A DNA stretch of 64,000 nucleotides, from positions 27,384,022 to 27,448,021 of the forward strand of contig NC_092045.1 of assembly GCF_003086295.3 (NCBI RefSeq). The letters run 5' to 3'. Positions within the stretch are counted from its first letter, which is position 1. Every line of letters starts with the position of its first letter. The stretch comes from Arachis hypogaea (taxonomy: Eukaryota > Streptophyta > Magnoliopsida > Fabales > Fabaceae). This document shows, in pieces, positions 1 through 12,141 of the stretch. Made by a program: the position numbers and the translations under genes. Below the pieces are notes generated by a model. It searched no databases. It saw nothing but the letters and a program-made list of their open reading frames with translations, and was not told the origin of the DNA.

Positions 1-481
1 TTCTATGATGGCTTGGTTGTTTCTTACATTTCTTTTTAAAACGTGTGGTGTGCCAATCTTGTGTGGTTTTATTTATCCAATGCACATTGACGAATGAGAG
101 TGTGATTTTGCTAGATTTTTATTACCATAGTTTCTGACTCTTAGATCCCATTAGTATATTAGTTAGGGCTTATTTAAGTGAGTTTATAAGAAAATAATTT
201 TGTTTTTGAATTATTATTTTAAAAGATCTTTTAGAAAAGTAAAAATAATTTTATGTTCAAATATTTTATGTAAAATTTTTTTTATTTATCACTTATGTTT
301 AGTTATAATAATATAAAAGTATTTTGATTGTTTATTATGTGAAAAAAATTTTATTAAGTAGCTTTTGTTTTAAAAAAATAAATTATAACTTCTAAAGAAA
401 GATATTTTTTATTTTTATAGTATTTTTATTTTTATTATTAAAAATTTGTCAAATGTGTTAAAAAAATATTGATTTTTTTTA
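1..481. repeat. AT-rich spacer with MITE-like foldback remnant
   Basis: No gene is visible. From about 165 to 480 the sequence is a poly-A/poly-T-rich stretch that resembles a second copy at 52,908-53,262, sharing the order of motifs around ATTTTATGTAAAATTTTTTT and TTTATTATGTGAAAAAAA. The family's right end (AATTTAATAACAC) appears only after the TIR element, at about 1758-1770. The 482-1752 element therefore seems to have inserted into this older repeat. Confidence 0.5.
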
Positions 482-1752
482 GGAAAAACTACTAAAAGTA
501 CTGATGAACGCTGACAAAAGTATCGATAAACTAAGAAAATTAATGCTGTATCCAAGAAAGATGCGTTCCGTACAACAAAAGTATCGAAACTCTAATTTTT
601 TGTTGATTTTTTAATAAAATTTTCAAATTATCCTATCATAACCCAATTCTATAGTCACTCCTTCTCTTCTCACTTCTTCTCTCCTCACTTTTTTCTCTCT
701 CAAAAACCCTCATAGTGTCAAAGAACTCTCCTCCTACCTTCTCACTGTCGTCCGTCATCTACCTACCTTGTCACCACCAATCTCCTCCCCTATCACTACT
801 TCCCCTTTTCACTGACTATAACACTTTCATCGTGCACCTGTGACCCAACTTGAGGAGAACGTCGTTGTGGTGTGCCTGTCCTAGCCGAGGAGAATGTCGT
901 CGTAGTGCGTCTGACTCAGCCGAGGAGAATGCCGTCGTAGCGCACCTGAGAAGAGAGAGGAGTCATGGTGCTGCTGCAAGCAGAAAGAGGGTTATATAAA
1001 GAGAAATCGGAGAAGAAAGGGAGGCAGCACTGCTAATGGAGGTTCTACCGTCGACGATGTTACAGCCGGCGAAGAAAAAGGTATTTTTTTCTTTTTAAAC
1101 ATTTTTTATTTTGTTTTTCTTTTTTCCAAAAATTGATTTAGTTACTACTAGAAAGATACTGTTCTAATTTTTTTTTAAATCTGCTTCTACTTTTATGTAG
1201 GTTGAGATTGATTTACAGAAGATCCGATTGATGGCTACTTCTGCTTCTAATTTTTGCTGAAGTAAATTTTAAATTGGATGAATGAATTTGTTAGTTTTTT
1301 TTATGGTTGATGGCTGTTTCTGCTTCTTATTTTTTTAAAGTGAATTGAAATTTGATGAATGGATGTGAAAATTTTTATGTTTTGGGTATTTTTTAGTATT
1401 TGATTGATTTGGTTTGGATATGGGTTGTAAATTTATGACTGAACCAATTAAGGTCCGATCCTCCACCACTACCATCGCCATTGATTTCGGCCTAGTCTGT
1501 TATAGGAGTAGTTTCGGACTCCATGGCAAGGGTTCTAAAGATATAAGTTGGGTTATGAAAGGTTGAAAAAGTGAGTTAAAGTTGAGGGTGAGATAATTTA
1601 GAAATTTTATTAAAAAAATCAATAAAAAATTAGAATTTTGATGTTTTTGTCATACGAACCCATCTTTCATAGATACAGTATTAATTTCCTTAATTTATGA
1701 GCATTTTTGTCAGCGTTCATAAACTTAATGGGTATTTTTAATAATTTTTTTT
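482..1752. mobile_element. Long-TIR DNA transposon, non-autonomous (MULE-like)
   Basis: The two ends are imperfect inverted repeats of about 150 bp (482-632 and 1592-1752). Both contain ATGAACGCTGACAAAA, then a TTAAT-CTGTAT core, then CTAATTTTTT. The left arm lacks about 11 bp that the right arm has. Length, TIR size and absence of a transposase ORF fit a non-autonomous Mutator-like or foldback element. The interior is GC-richer than its surroundings, with a pyrimidine-rich stretch (655-800), three 35-bp repeats (852-956) and a TATATAAAG at about 994. It could be a Pack-MULE carrying a gene fragment, but I recognise no captured protein. Flanks are too AT-rich to call a target-site duplication. 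Confidence 0.7.
852..956 (+). repeat. Three tandem 35-bp GC-rich units
   Basis: Units starting at 852, 887 and 922 each begin GAGGAGAA(C/T)G followed by a TCGT-rich stretch, giving an exact 35-bp spacing. They lie inside the long-TIR element in a region much richer in G and C than its surroundings. The period is not a multiple of three, so it would not preserve a reading frame. Confidence 0.75.
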
Positions 1753-3220
1753 TAATAATTTAATAACACAAACACCCATATTTATTTTTCTTCCTCTTTA
1801 TTATCAAGAAAAGAGATCAATCTCTTTTCAAAGGCCAATGTTAATTCGCTCTAAGTTAAACTGTAGAGCGTGTCATTTCTTAAAAAATAATCTATTATTA
1901 AAAGTAAAAAGTCGTATATTATAAATTTTAATTTTTTGTTTTTTGTTTTTTAGAAAAAATCATCCTTTCCATGAATATTCAAAACAGTAGAACAAAATTA
2001 TTCATAAAAGAATGGGACTAATATTGTACCCATTAATGCTGTCAAAAAAATTGTCTAAAATTCACAAATTATCCATTATTTCTTTCATTTTCTTCAACTT
2101 TGAAACGACAACCATTTTTCTTTTATCATCGTCAGTGTCACATTACCACCATTATCACTATCACTATCACCATCAAAGACAGATCTAAAAATCTTTTGAA
2201 GTGGGAGCCAAAAATTAAATATTTATATAATTAAATATTGTATTATATAATTAATGATATTTTTATTATTATTTTTAATAAAAATTTATTAATAAGTGCT
2301 ATATTAAAATAGAAGGTTCTACTAAAAAGTAATCATTTTATATTTAATATCATTCATAATAACCAAAATTCTAATTTTTATCCTTTATTATTATAAAGAA
2401 TGTAATATAAATAATACAGATCAGTTATTCTGATATTTTTTATATATGCATTTAAAATAGATTAGTAAATAAAATATGTAAAATATTCATACTAATATAT
2501 AATTTATTTAATATGTTATTATTTTAATATCATGAGAACATAAATAAATGTTAAAATAATTTAAATTTATGTATATACTTTTTTATTATTCAATTAAAAT
2601 TTATTATAAAAATTAAAGTATTTTTTATATGATAATAGGTTTAAAAGTTAAGGAAAATATTAAAAAGATAGAAGGAATAATAAAAAAAAATTCATCAAAA
2701 CAAATATTTAATGAAAAAATAAAGAATAAAATGAACAATTAAAAAAAATTCATTAATCAAAATGGTTGATCCAAAAAAATATAATACACTATTAATATTC
2801 AAAACACCTAATTGAAATTTGAACCCAGGTCATGGGACAAAAAATATTCTAATTAGCCACAAAACTAAGAACTTAATTTAAAAATTAAATGCATCATCAT
2901 ATAATATGTAAAAATTTTAAAATTTTCTGGGAGGGCCATGGCTCCTCACAGGCAGGCCTCCTCACAATCTTCCCTGATCACCACCCCACCCACTACATCA
3001 CCTACCATTGCACTGTTACACCTTCCATCTCCACTTTCCTCTACCACTCATCACATACGCTGCCACTCTACTGTATCCACCTACGGTATCATTACGCAAC
3101 CATCATATCAATGCCAACACTCTACCACCCACCCCTTTTCGCGGCTCATTTTTTATATGAAAAAGTGTGTATTTTTGTTGGAAATGAATCTTTTTGTTGT
3201 ATATATAGATGGGTAGATGT
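1753..3220. other. AT-rich spacer, no gene recognised
   Basis: Mostly A+T with poly-A/T runs and short CA/TC-rich tracts (2120-2180, 2940-3130). The ORFs here have no recognisable composition or motif. The stretch at 2820-2945, with GAACCCAGGTCATGGGAC and GGGAGGGCCATGGCTCC, resembles ends common in degraded plant DNA transposons. No matching partner end was found. Confidence 0.5.
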
Positions 3221-3294
3221 TACAAGTAGGGCTGCCCAACATGCACGAAGTGTGGTGGACATATATCAAGGTTAGGGACAACACATACCCTGTG

Positions 3295-3440
3295 TGTTGG
3301 ACACGTGGCGAGCATCAAATCAACACGCACGGTGCGTGTTTGACACGTGTCAGTTGCTGATTCGATGCGATTCCAACACGTAACCTACGAAGTGGGTTCT
3401 CTGTCTATAAAAACCGAAACTCGTTACAATTTTACTTCAT
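3295..3440 (+). promoter_or_regulatory. Likely MULE promoter: two G-boxes and TATA box
   Basis: Two CACGTG palindromes (3302-3307 and 3344-3349) precede a good TATA box, CTATAAAAA at 3405-3413. The decayed transposase coding region starts about 80 bp downstream. Spacing and order suit a plant pol II promoter belonging to the MULE. Transcription today is not implied. Confidence 0.5.
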
Positions 3441-3489
3441 CGCGAGAGAGGTGTTTTATTGCATTGTTGGTGTGTGGAGAGCACTGCAA

Positions 3490-3985
3490 AGATAGTGGGT
3501 TATCAAAACGGTAAGATTATACGAAATACATATGAGGGTTGAGCTTTGCGTGTGAGAATCCGTTTTTATTTGTGCTTCCATGCACTATGACATTAGCGGA
3601 ACTACAGTATAGTCTATGTCAAAGCATAGAGAGTGATATTTTAAAGAGGGTGGGTAATATTCTTTACAGGAGCCCAGTTATCGTATTTGACATCTTAATA
3701 CAGTTTAGATTATGATGATCATTAACAAAACAAGTATTCAGTGTATATTTCATAATCACCAACAAACTCAGGTGCAACACCCAAATATTGAGTTGTATGT
3801 TGAGTTTGAATATATAGCTACGGATGGGATTCAACATGACCGGACGTGCAAGATGACAGAGCTGAAGTGTACAGAAGAATGAACAGTGATAACAAAGAGG
3901 ACTTCAATGCTACCTACAAAGTTGGTGACGAGGACGAGGATGGCGATGGGGGAGGTGAGGCAGTCGCAAAAAATGTAATGGTTCC
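3490..3985 (+). pseudogene. MuDR-like (MULE) transposase, N-terminal part
   Basis: This is the N-terminal region of a Mutator-type transposase, the nuclear enzyme that would cut and move a MULE. Translation by eye gives peptides such as ENPFLFVLPCTMTLAELQYS, ESDILKRVGNILYRSPVIVF, IELYVEFEY and an acidic stretch DEDEDGDGGGEA. These are in the order expected of the N-terminal MuDR region of legume MULEs. The reading frame is broken at least twice: near 3535, and by a shift around 3875 before the acidic stretch. Coding stops abruptly at 3985, where element A is inserted, and resumes at 12,142. The start codon is not clear. Family identity is from remembered consensus, so the exact lineage is uncertain. 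Confidence 0.75.
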
Positions 3986-5530
3986 TGATAAACCCCATTT
4001 GTAGGGTTTATCTTGTGCTTGATTTAAGGGATTTTATGACCTTTTACCTACATTTATTCAATGAAATAGCATGGTTTTGTATATTCTCCTTTAATTGTGC
4101 TTAAGAGTGAAAACATGCTTTTTAGGTCTTAAAATAGCTAAATTTAATTTACCATTGATTCCATTAGATGCCTTGACATGTTTGTTAAGTGATTTCAGAT
4201 TTAGGAGGCAAAGATTGGGTCAAGAAAATGAAGAAAAAGCATGTAAAGTTGGACAACTCATGAAGAAATGAAGAAACCAGAAAGCTGTCAAGCCCGACCT
4301 CTTCGCACTTAAACGACCATAACTTGAGCTACAGAGGTCCAAATGATGCAGTTCTAGTTGAGTTGGAAAGCTAACATCTGGGGCTTCAAAATGATATAAG
4401 ATTTGCCATAGTTGCTATACGTATGGTGACGCGCACGCGCACTGTACGCGCACGTGTCGTTACTGCCATATGGTCCACTTAAAGCAATACGTGGCCAGCG
4501 ATTTTAGAAGCCTTGTAGGCCCAATCCAACTCATTTCTGATGCTATTTAAGCCAAGGATTGAAGAGGGATGGAGAAGTTAGTTACCATTAGTTTAGTTTA
4601 GCTTAGTTTAGTAGTTTAGAAGTAGTTTCTAGAGAGAGAAGCTCTCTCTTCTCTCTAGGATTAAGATTAAGATTAGGTTTAGCTCTTAGATCTAGATTTT
4701 AATTCATCTTCTTCTACTTCTATCCTCTTAATTCCTTGTTGTTACATTCATCTTCTTCTATTCTTTTGTTGTAATTTCTTTTATGTTGTTCTTATGTTTT
4801 ATTGTAGATCTACTATTGTTCCTTCCATTTTCTTTCAATTCAATAAGAAGTAATTCATGTAGATCTTGTTTCCTTTAATTGTTGTTGTTAATTCTTTGCA
4901 ATAATTGTTGTTAGATCTTGTTCTTGTTGTTGATTTACTATGCTTTCCTTTTATGCCTTCCAAGTGTTTGATGAAATGCTTGGTTGGATTTTAGAGTAGA
5001 ATTTTATACTCTTGGCTTGGAAAGGTAACTTAGGAACTCTTGAGTTACTAATGTCCAAGTAATTGATGATTGGGATCCATTGACTCTAGTTCTCACTAAT
5101 TGAATTAGTGGAGAGTTAGGACTTATGGACTAGGATTGATATAGCTCATTTGACTTTCCTTTACTATTAGCTAGAGGATGATTTAATGAGATTAATCCTT
5201 GCCAATTCTCATATTGTGGTTAGTGATTAGGATAGAGATCTTTGACCACCAACCCTTGCCAAGACCTTTTTGCCATTAGTTTACGTTTTGCCATTTATTT
5301 TTCATGTTTCTTATTAAAACCCCAAAAATAACTCACAACCAATAACAAGACACTTTATTACAATTCCTAGGGAGAACGACCCGAGGTTTAAATACTTCGG
5401 TTTATAGATTTTAGGGGTTTGTACTTGTGACAAACAAATTTTTGTACGAGAGGATTAATGTTGGTTTAGAGACTATACTTCAACGAGATTTCATTTGTGA
5501 AATTCTAAACCGTCAAAAAACTGATCATCA
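3986..5530 (+). repeat. Element A 5' LTR
   Basis: It starts TGATAAACCCC and ends CTGATCATCA, a TG...CA LTR whose end lies three bases before the primer-binding site. It contains a CG-rich palindromic patch (about 4430-4460), a TATA-like CTATTTAA at 4543-4550 and a CT/GA-rich region just downstream (about 4630-4665), which would be near the start of the R region. Confidence 0.9.
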
Positions 5531-5533
5531 AAA

Positions 5534-5551
5534 TGGCGCCGTTGCCGGGGA
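5534..5551 (+). promoter_or_regulatory. Element A primer-binding site (tRNA-Asp type)
   Basis: TGGCGCCGTTGCCGGGGA is complementary to the 3' end of plant tRNA-Asp including CCA. It lies three bases after the 5' LTR end, where minus-strand DNA synthesis would start. Athila-type Ty3/gypsy elements commonly use this primer. Confidence 0.9.
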
Positions 5552-5690
5552 ATTGCAATGGTGTTATGTTATTGGTTATTGTACATATGTGAATAGTGTG
5601 AATGTCTTGCTTTTTGCTTTATTTGCTAGTTATAGAATTTTATTTCTCTTATTTTCCATTATCTTTTGATTTTTGTTTTCTCTTTCCATT

Positions 5691-7607
5691 ATGAATTCTC
5701 ATTTTGGCTATGAGTGTGATTACAACTATGTTGTAGGAAGTGGAGATTACAATGAAGAGATGTATCAAGGATGGAATAACCAAAGGTAGGAGGAGCCATA
5801 TGCATATGATCAATCTTCTTAGCAACAACCTCCACCAATGCACTATGAAGAAGAGCCATTCTATGATGCATATCAATCCAATGGCTATGGTGAATCACCT
5901 TGTGACTTTCAAGAACCACCACCATATGCCTATGAACCATATCCTCAACATAACTCTCGACCATACTCACAAGCCCCTTCTTACCAACCACCTTCATATG
6001 ACCCTAATCCATATCTATCCTACCAACAACCATATGAGCCATATGAACCACATATATAGCCACCACCATTCCAACATCAATATTCTCAAGAGCCACCCCC
6101 TCCACATTATTACCAAGATGAACCACCTCCAATATATGAAAATTTTCAACCACAAGATGAATACTACTTTCCACCACAACCTCCCATGGAAGAATACTCA
6201 TATCCATTGATTCAAGAGCCACATGATCCTAATCATATTATCCAAGAGGAACAAGAGTCAAGGGATCGTCTCAAGGAAGCATTGGATCAATTTCAAGCAA
6301 CCATGGAGTGTGTTGTGCAACAAGTGGAAAGAGTGGAAAACATAGAACCACCACAACTCTACCAAGAAGAACCACCTTCCTACTATGAACCCTCCCCCCA
6401 ATTTAATGAACCCTTCCACCCACCCCAATCTCTAATGGATGAAACCCTTGATGTTCTTGTTCAAGGGCAAGAAGAGATGAAAAGGGATGTGCAAAATTTC
6501 ATGGCCGCCTTGGATGTGGTAACAAATCAATTAGCCTCCCAATGCTTGAATACTCAAGAAACTCCCATGGCTACATGTAGAGAATCAAATGAAGAACATA
6601 GCATGAAGGATAGATTGGAAACTCCGGTGGAAAATGAGGGAAGTTGCTTTGTATTGGAACAATTGGAGGAAGCTTTAATTGTTGAAGACAAGGAAGAAGT
6701 GGTAGAAGACTTAGGAGATGCGGAGCTTCCATGGGAACATAGAGTTGAAGAAAACCCTTCCAAGATGATTGAAATTGATGCTAGGGAGGAAAGTGCACAC
6801 CTTCCAAGGCATACTCCATATAAAGACTTGGATGGGATAGAGCAAGAACTGAGTTTCCATGGCAATAAAGAGCAAGCATCAAGTCCTAGTGGTGGAGAAT
6901 CCTTTGAACTTGAAGAACCTTCTCCCGTTGGATTTGAAAGCGTTGAGGAGGTAAATTTTTCTCACACTCCCTATTATGATTTGAGTAAGGGAAAAGGTTT
7001 AGATAAAATTGTTGAACAAAGGATTGAGATAGAGAAATCTTGTGAAGAGGTGGAAGTCCCTAGAAATAGAAGAACGGGAGTGGAATACGCTTTGTTAAGA
7101 TCGTTGGAAGCATCTTTGCCTAGGTTGTCATCTACTCCTTCACTTGAGTGGGTAAAATTCATTTCTATTAGCTTCATTATCCCACTTGAGTATAGCTTGC
7201 TCGAAACGGATGGTCAACTTAGGATGCTTTGAGGGATGAAGCGTAAGCGAAAGATGTTTCGTGGTTGGCGTTGCAAATCAAGGCTCATTTTGGTTGATAC
7301 TTCAAGAGTTGAATACAAAGGTGGGAATAGTGCTCAAATAGATGGGTCTAGGAAGATTGTTGGGCACTTCATAGAGAATTCATCTTGTTCACCACCCGGA
7401 TGGACCAATAATGATGATCAACTTCAAGACGGGTGTGAAAATAAAGTGTGGGATCTCGGATTAGAAAAAGAGGACCAACTTTTGGAGCCCCAAGCTTGTG
7501 AAGAACTCCATCAACACTTGGCTCAATCCATGAAGAATCTTGGGGCACAATGGAGAACCAAGCATTGGTGGGAGTTCCAAGATGAATTCAAGCACAAGCC
7601 ACCTTGA
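5691..7607 (+). pseudogene. Element A ORF: Pro/Tyr/Gln-rich protein of unknown function
   Basis: One frame runs from ATG at 5691 to TGA at 7605, about 638 codons, interrupted by in-frame stops at 5787 (TAG), 5820 (TAG), 6057 (TAG) and 7230 (TGA). I do not recognise the protein. Roughly residues 40-250 are rich in Pro, Tyr, Gln and His, with repeats such as EPPPY, YEPYP and PPPHYYQ. The middle is acidic and probably helical or coiled-coil (for example EEQESRDRLKEALDQFQ and VVEDKEE-like stretches). The C-terminal part ends with repeated EEL-type peptides. It sits where gag would normally lie but lacks any gag, zinc knuckle, protease or polymerase motif. All four stops are one C-to-T change away from CAG or CGA. 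The long, otherwise open frame suggests it was recently functional. Confidence 0.75.
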
Positions 7608-7879
7608 TGAGGAGCTCCCCATAAGTCCAACTTAAGGACAATAAACAAAAGTGCTAGGTGGGAGACACCCCACCATGGTAAAATTTTCATTTTCTCTTTT
7701 GTACATATTGGTAGAACTAGTTTAATTTCATGTTTAGATTAGTTGGTTGAGTTTAATTCGTATTTTATCATGTTAAATAAGGTTTTAGGGTGTTTTGGTA
7801 GTTGCTTGGAGGTTTAGAATGTTTGGATTGGTGCAAAAACATAGAGAAAAATTAAAAAAAAAAAACAACAGAGCACCAT

Positions 7880-8140
7880 CCATGCGTACGCGCACTTCAC
7901 GCGTACGCGTGCATCAAGCATTTTCGACCATCCACGCGCGCGCGCCATGCGTGCGTACGCGTGGATTGAGAAGTTCCACATTCCATACATTTTCCAGAGA
8001 GTTATGCCTACGTCACGCCAATGTTGTGCCTTTGGCACAACCCCTCTCGCGCGCACGCGCACATGACGCGTACGCGCCACTCTCGAAATAAACCATCCGC
8101 GCGCGCGCGGTATGTGCGCGTACGCGCGGATTTCCTTTCT
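7880..8140. repeat. CpG-rich palindromic modules in element A
   Basis: Several copies of ACGCGTACGCG-type palindromes alternate with CGCGCGCG runs, in four units that each start with CATGCG/CCACGCG/CTCGCG/CCGCGC. This is an island of extreme CpG density in an otherwise AT-rich element. Similar but shorter modules occur in the LTRs (about 4430-4460). They could form hairpins. Confidence 0.75.
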
Positions 8141-8249
8141 TCACCACATTTCTTTTCTTCTCCTCTTTCTATTTCTTTCATTCTCTTTTCTTCTTCCCTC
8201 CTCCTATCCCTCATCCAACACTTCCAAATACCATCGATAACCATTTATT

Positions 8250-8312
8250 TTAGTTAGTTATTAGTTAGTTAGTTAGTTAATTAGTTAGTTAGTTAGTTGA
8301 TTAGTTAGTTTT
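8250..8312 (+). repeat. TTAG microsatellite
   Basis: Repeated TTAG/TTAGT units with a few interruptions, inside the 3' non-coding region of element A. Confidence 0.8.
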
Positions 8313-9845
8313 AGTTTAGTTTTCATTTTATTTTCTCTCTTTCATCATAAGTGTTGGATTATTGACTTTGTTTACTATACATTGCTGCCCTTATTGCCTA
8401 AATGCTATTTTAGCATGAATGTTTTTAGATAATCTTTGTTGGATTCTATGATTGAGGTTATATTGTGCTACTTGGTTTTGAGTTTTTCATGCTTACCTTT
8501 TGAAAAATACCAAGTGATGAGAATTGCCTTCGAGCTTATAACTCTTTTGAATTGCATGTTGTAGCTAGCCACCATGTGATTTGAGCCTTATTCTGTGATT
8601 AGGCAACCTCTTGATGGATGTTGTGCATTTACCTTAATGCATTGTATTTCATGATCATATGCATCCACATATGTTTGACTTGAATGCTTTCATGCTTCTC
8701 TAATGCTTGTTTTACCTTACAAGTTCACTTAAAGCATCTCAAGCACACTAGGATAAGTGAAGTGCATGCTTCTTTTGTGACATAGTTTTTTTATGCTATT
8801 GTGTGTTCTAGACCGCGCAATTTAGAATTCACACACCTTATTGTCATAAGTGTCACATTAATTCACTCACTCCATTCTAGTGATTTACCTCATTCCAACA
8901 ATGTATGCTTCCTTGCTTTTGTATCTTCTCATCTTATGGTGTTATATTTTTGTTTTTCATGACAAATGCACCACAAGCAATACGGAAGCAAGACTAAGAA
9001 CACTAAGCACCGGTTGACCTACCAGCTGAAGGTAGCAATCCGGAGATTCGCCGTACCTCCTTGCTCATCTTTGAATGCACCGAGGACGGTGCAAACTTTT
9101 AAGTGTGGGGAAGTCGTCCGACCGGTCGGCGATTTTGGGTGACAAATTTCTAATCCCAACACTTTTGCATTCCATTCTAGGATTTTAGGATTTTTGTTGC
9201 ATTTTCTTAAATTTTGCATATATATATACAATAAGCTTAGTCAAAATAATGAAAAATTTTCAAGATTTCTATCTATAGGGCACCAATTGATTTGAGTGAA
9301 AAAAAAAACTTTTTCATAGAGCTTGCTTGAATTATATATGTTGTGGAACATGAATTTTTGAGCTAAGAACACAAGCAAGTGAGTTTTGAGCCTATTGGTG
9401 TGGTTACATCTTATAACCACTTATTTTCCTTCTTGTGTGCATTATTCTCTTTCTATGATTGTAATCTTTGATTTGTTTGATCCTTTATATCCATTATTTT
9501 GTGTATTTATGTATTTATATGATTGAGGCCATCATTTCATTTAGCCCACTTACCCAAATAGCCTTACCTTTTATATTCCTTTCTTAGCCAATTTGAGCCT
9601 ACGCTTAACCCACTTGTTCTTATTTTAGCACATTACAAGCCTTAAAGCGAAAAACAATAAAAGTCCTTAATTTGGATCTTTGATTAGCTTAGGCTAGTGT
9701 GTGTGAGCATCATTCAAGTGTGGGAATCTTGGGACATTGGGTGAATAAAAGGGTAGTTTTGTATTGTTATTGAAAATATTGGGAATTGGGTACATACTCA
9801 TGTATTGATCAAATATAAAATATTGTGCATTGATGTTCTCGTATA

Positions 9846-9975
9846 TAGAAAGAAAAGAATGAGAAAAACAAAAGAAAAAGAAAAGAAAAGAAAAAAAAAT
9901 AATATGGAAAAGAAAAGAAAAAAATGGAAAAAAAGAAAGAAACAAAGAAAAAAAAAGAAAGGAATAAAAAGGGGA
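9846..9975 (+). repeat. A/G-rich purine tract
   Basis: About 130 bp of almost pure purine (GAAAA/AAGAAA units). Both strands give long but meaningless Lys-rich or Phe-rich ORFs. Confidence 0.8.
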
Positions 9976-10621
9976 CAAAATGCCCCAAAGTAAGGTCCAA
10001 TAAAATCATTGCATAAATGTTGTGAAACGAAAAGAAGATACATGAGTATGTGAAAAAGTGAAAAATGGGTAGTTGGGTTAGAACTTAATTGTATAGGATG
10101 TCATAGGTTAGGTGGGAAGTCTAAGCTTATCAAAGATTCAGATCTCAAGCTCACTTAACCAAATATGCATCCTACCTTGACCCTAACCCCATTACAACTT
10201 AAGGAAAAGACCTTATGATAGATGTATGCATGCATGAAATATATGTTGATTGTTAGAAGAAGAAAAAATCTTGGAAAGCATGATTAGGGGAGAATTGAGA
10301 GAATCAACCCTAAACACTTGAGCGAATAGAGCGCAAACACATCCGGTGAGGGTTTGATGCTCAATTACATGTTTCCATCTATAAGTATCACTTTTCATGC
10401 AAGTTTGTAAAAATATTTAATAACTCAATTCAATTGTGGATTAGACTTGCTAGTCTTAGGCCTTATGCATATATGCTTCTTGAGAAATTGATTTATTTTG
10501 ACCAAGCAATTGCATTCATTTAGATAGTTGCATATAGGTAGATCGCATTTAGTTAGTTCCCATTGAATAAATGCTATACCCTTACTTCATTCTTGGTTTT
10601 AGCATGAGGACATGCTTGGTT

Positions 10622-10636
10622 TAAGTGTGGGAAGGT
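10622..10636 (+). promoter_or_regulatory. Element A polypurine tract
   Basis: TAAGTGTGGGAAGGT lies directly before the 3' LTR. It is where plus-strand synthesis would be primed. It resembles the TTTAAGTTTGGTGTTG that directly precedes the LTRs of elements D and F. Confidence 0.7.
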
Positions 10637-12141
10637 TGATAAACCCCATTTGTAGGGTTTATCTTGTGCTTGATTTAAGGGATTTTATGACTTTTTACCC
10701 ACATTTATTCAATGAAATAGCAGGGTTTTGTATATTCTCTTTTAATTGTGCTTAAGAGTGAAAACATGCTTTTTAGGTCTTAAAATAGCTAAATTTAATT
10801 TACCTTTGATTCCATTAGATGCCTTGACATGTTTGTTAAGTGATTTCAGATTTAGGAGGCAAAGATTGGGTCAAGAGAATGAAGAAAAAGCATGTAAAGT
10901 TGGAGAACTCATGAAGAAATGAAGAAACCGGAAAGCTGTCAAGCCCGACCTCTTCGCACTTAAACAACCATAACTTGAGCTACAGAGGTCCAAATGATGC
11001 GGTTTCAGTTGGGTTGGAAAGCTAACATCCGGGGCTTCGAAATGATATAAGATTTGCCATAGTTGCTATACGTATGGTGACACGCACTGTACGCGCACAC
11101 GTCGTTGCTGCCATATGGTCCACTTAAAGCAATACGTGGTCAGCGATTTTAGAAGCCTTGTGGGCCCAATCCAACTCATTTCTGATGCTATTTAAGCCAA
11201 GGATTGAAGAGGGATGGAGAAGTTAGTTACCATTAGTTTAGTTTAGCTTAGTTTAGTAGTTTAGAAGTAGTTTCTAGAGAGAGAAGCTCTCTCTTCTCTC
11301 TAGGATTAAGATTAAGATTAGGTTTAGCTCTTAGATCTAGATTTTAATTCATCTTCTTCTACTTCTATCCTCTTAATTCCTTGTTGTTACATTCATCTTC
11401 TTCTATTCTTTTGTTGTAATTTCTTTTATGTTGTTCTTATGTTTTATTGTAGATCTACTATTGTTCCTTCCATTTTCTTTCAATTCAATAAGAAGTAATT
11501 CATGTAGATCTTGTTTCCTTTAATTGTTGTTGTTAATTCTTTGCAATAATTGTTGTTAGATCTTGTTCTTGTTGTTGATTTACTATGCTTTCCTTTTATG
11601 CCTTCCAAGTGTTTGATGAAATGCTTGGTTGGATTTTAGAGTAGAATTTTATACTCTTGGCTTGGAAAGGTAACTTAGGAACTCTTGAGTTACTAATGTC
11701 CAAGTAATTGATGATTGGGATCCATTGACTCTAGTTCTCACTAATTGAATTAGTGGAGAGTTAGGACTTATGGACTAGGATTGATATAGCTCATTTGACT
11801 TTCCTTTACTATTAGCTAGAGGATGATTTAATGAGATTAATCCTTGCCAATTCTCATATTGTGGTTAGTGATTAGGATAGAGATCTTTGACCACCAACCC
11901 TTGCCAAGACCTTTTTGCCATTAGTTTACGTTTTGCCATTTATTTTTCATGTTTCTTATTAAAACCCCAAAAATAACTCACAACCAATAACAAGACACTT
12001 TATTACAATTCCTAGGGAGAACGACCCGAGGTTTAAATACTTCGGTTTATAGATTTTAGGGGTTTGTACTTGTGACAAACAAATTTTTGTATGAGAGGAT
12101 TAATGTTGGTTTAGAGACTATACTTCAACGAGATTTCATTT
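10637..12141 (+). repeat. Element A 3' LTR, truncated at its end
   Basis: It starts TGATAAACCCC like the 5' LTR and matches it to CATTT at 12,141. There the sequence switches to MULE transposase. About 35 terminal bases, including the CATCA end, are missing, so a deletion removed the LTR end and the downstream target duplication. Confidence 0.9.

Larger units (their letters stand above)
7608..10621 (+). other. Element A long 3' non-coding region
   Basis: About 3 kb without a convincing gene. It starts with a GGTGGGAGACACCCCACC hairpin-like stretch near 7658-7675. It then holds a CpG-palindrome cluster (7880-8140), a TTAG repeat (8250-8312) and an A-rich purine tract (9846-9975). The small ORFs in the purine tract encode only Lys- or Phe-rich low-complexity peptides. 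Confidence 0.7.
3986..12141 (+). mobile_element. Element A: non-autonomous LTR retrotransposon
   Basis: Two nearly identical long repeats of about 1.5 kb (3986-5530 and 10,637-12,141) bound an 8.2 kb unit that interrupts the MULE transposase. A tRNA-Asp-type primer site follows the 5' LTR, and a purine-rich tract precedes the 3' LTR. Inside is one long ORF with no gag, protease, reverse transcriptase or integrase motif, so it must move with enzymes from another element. The LTRs differ by only about a dozen substitutions plus a small indel seen by eye, so it looks young. The 3' LTR lacks about the last 35 bp, and no target-site duplication remains. Confidence 0.9.

Noticed and set aside
2815..2850. 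T-arm-like GAACCC box
   Set aside because: No acceptor, D-arm or anticodon stem around it; looks like a degraded transposon end.
2889..3275. 128-codon ORF, His/Thr/Ser-rich
   Set aside because: Overlapping frames are equally open and no motif is recognisable; it runs into the MULE promoter region.
9694..10043. Phe-rich and Lys-rich ORFs
   Set aside because: Translations of a purine tract in element A.
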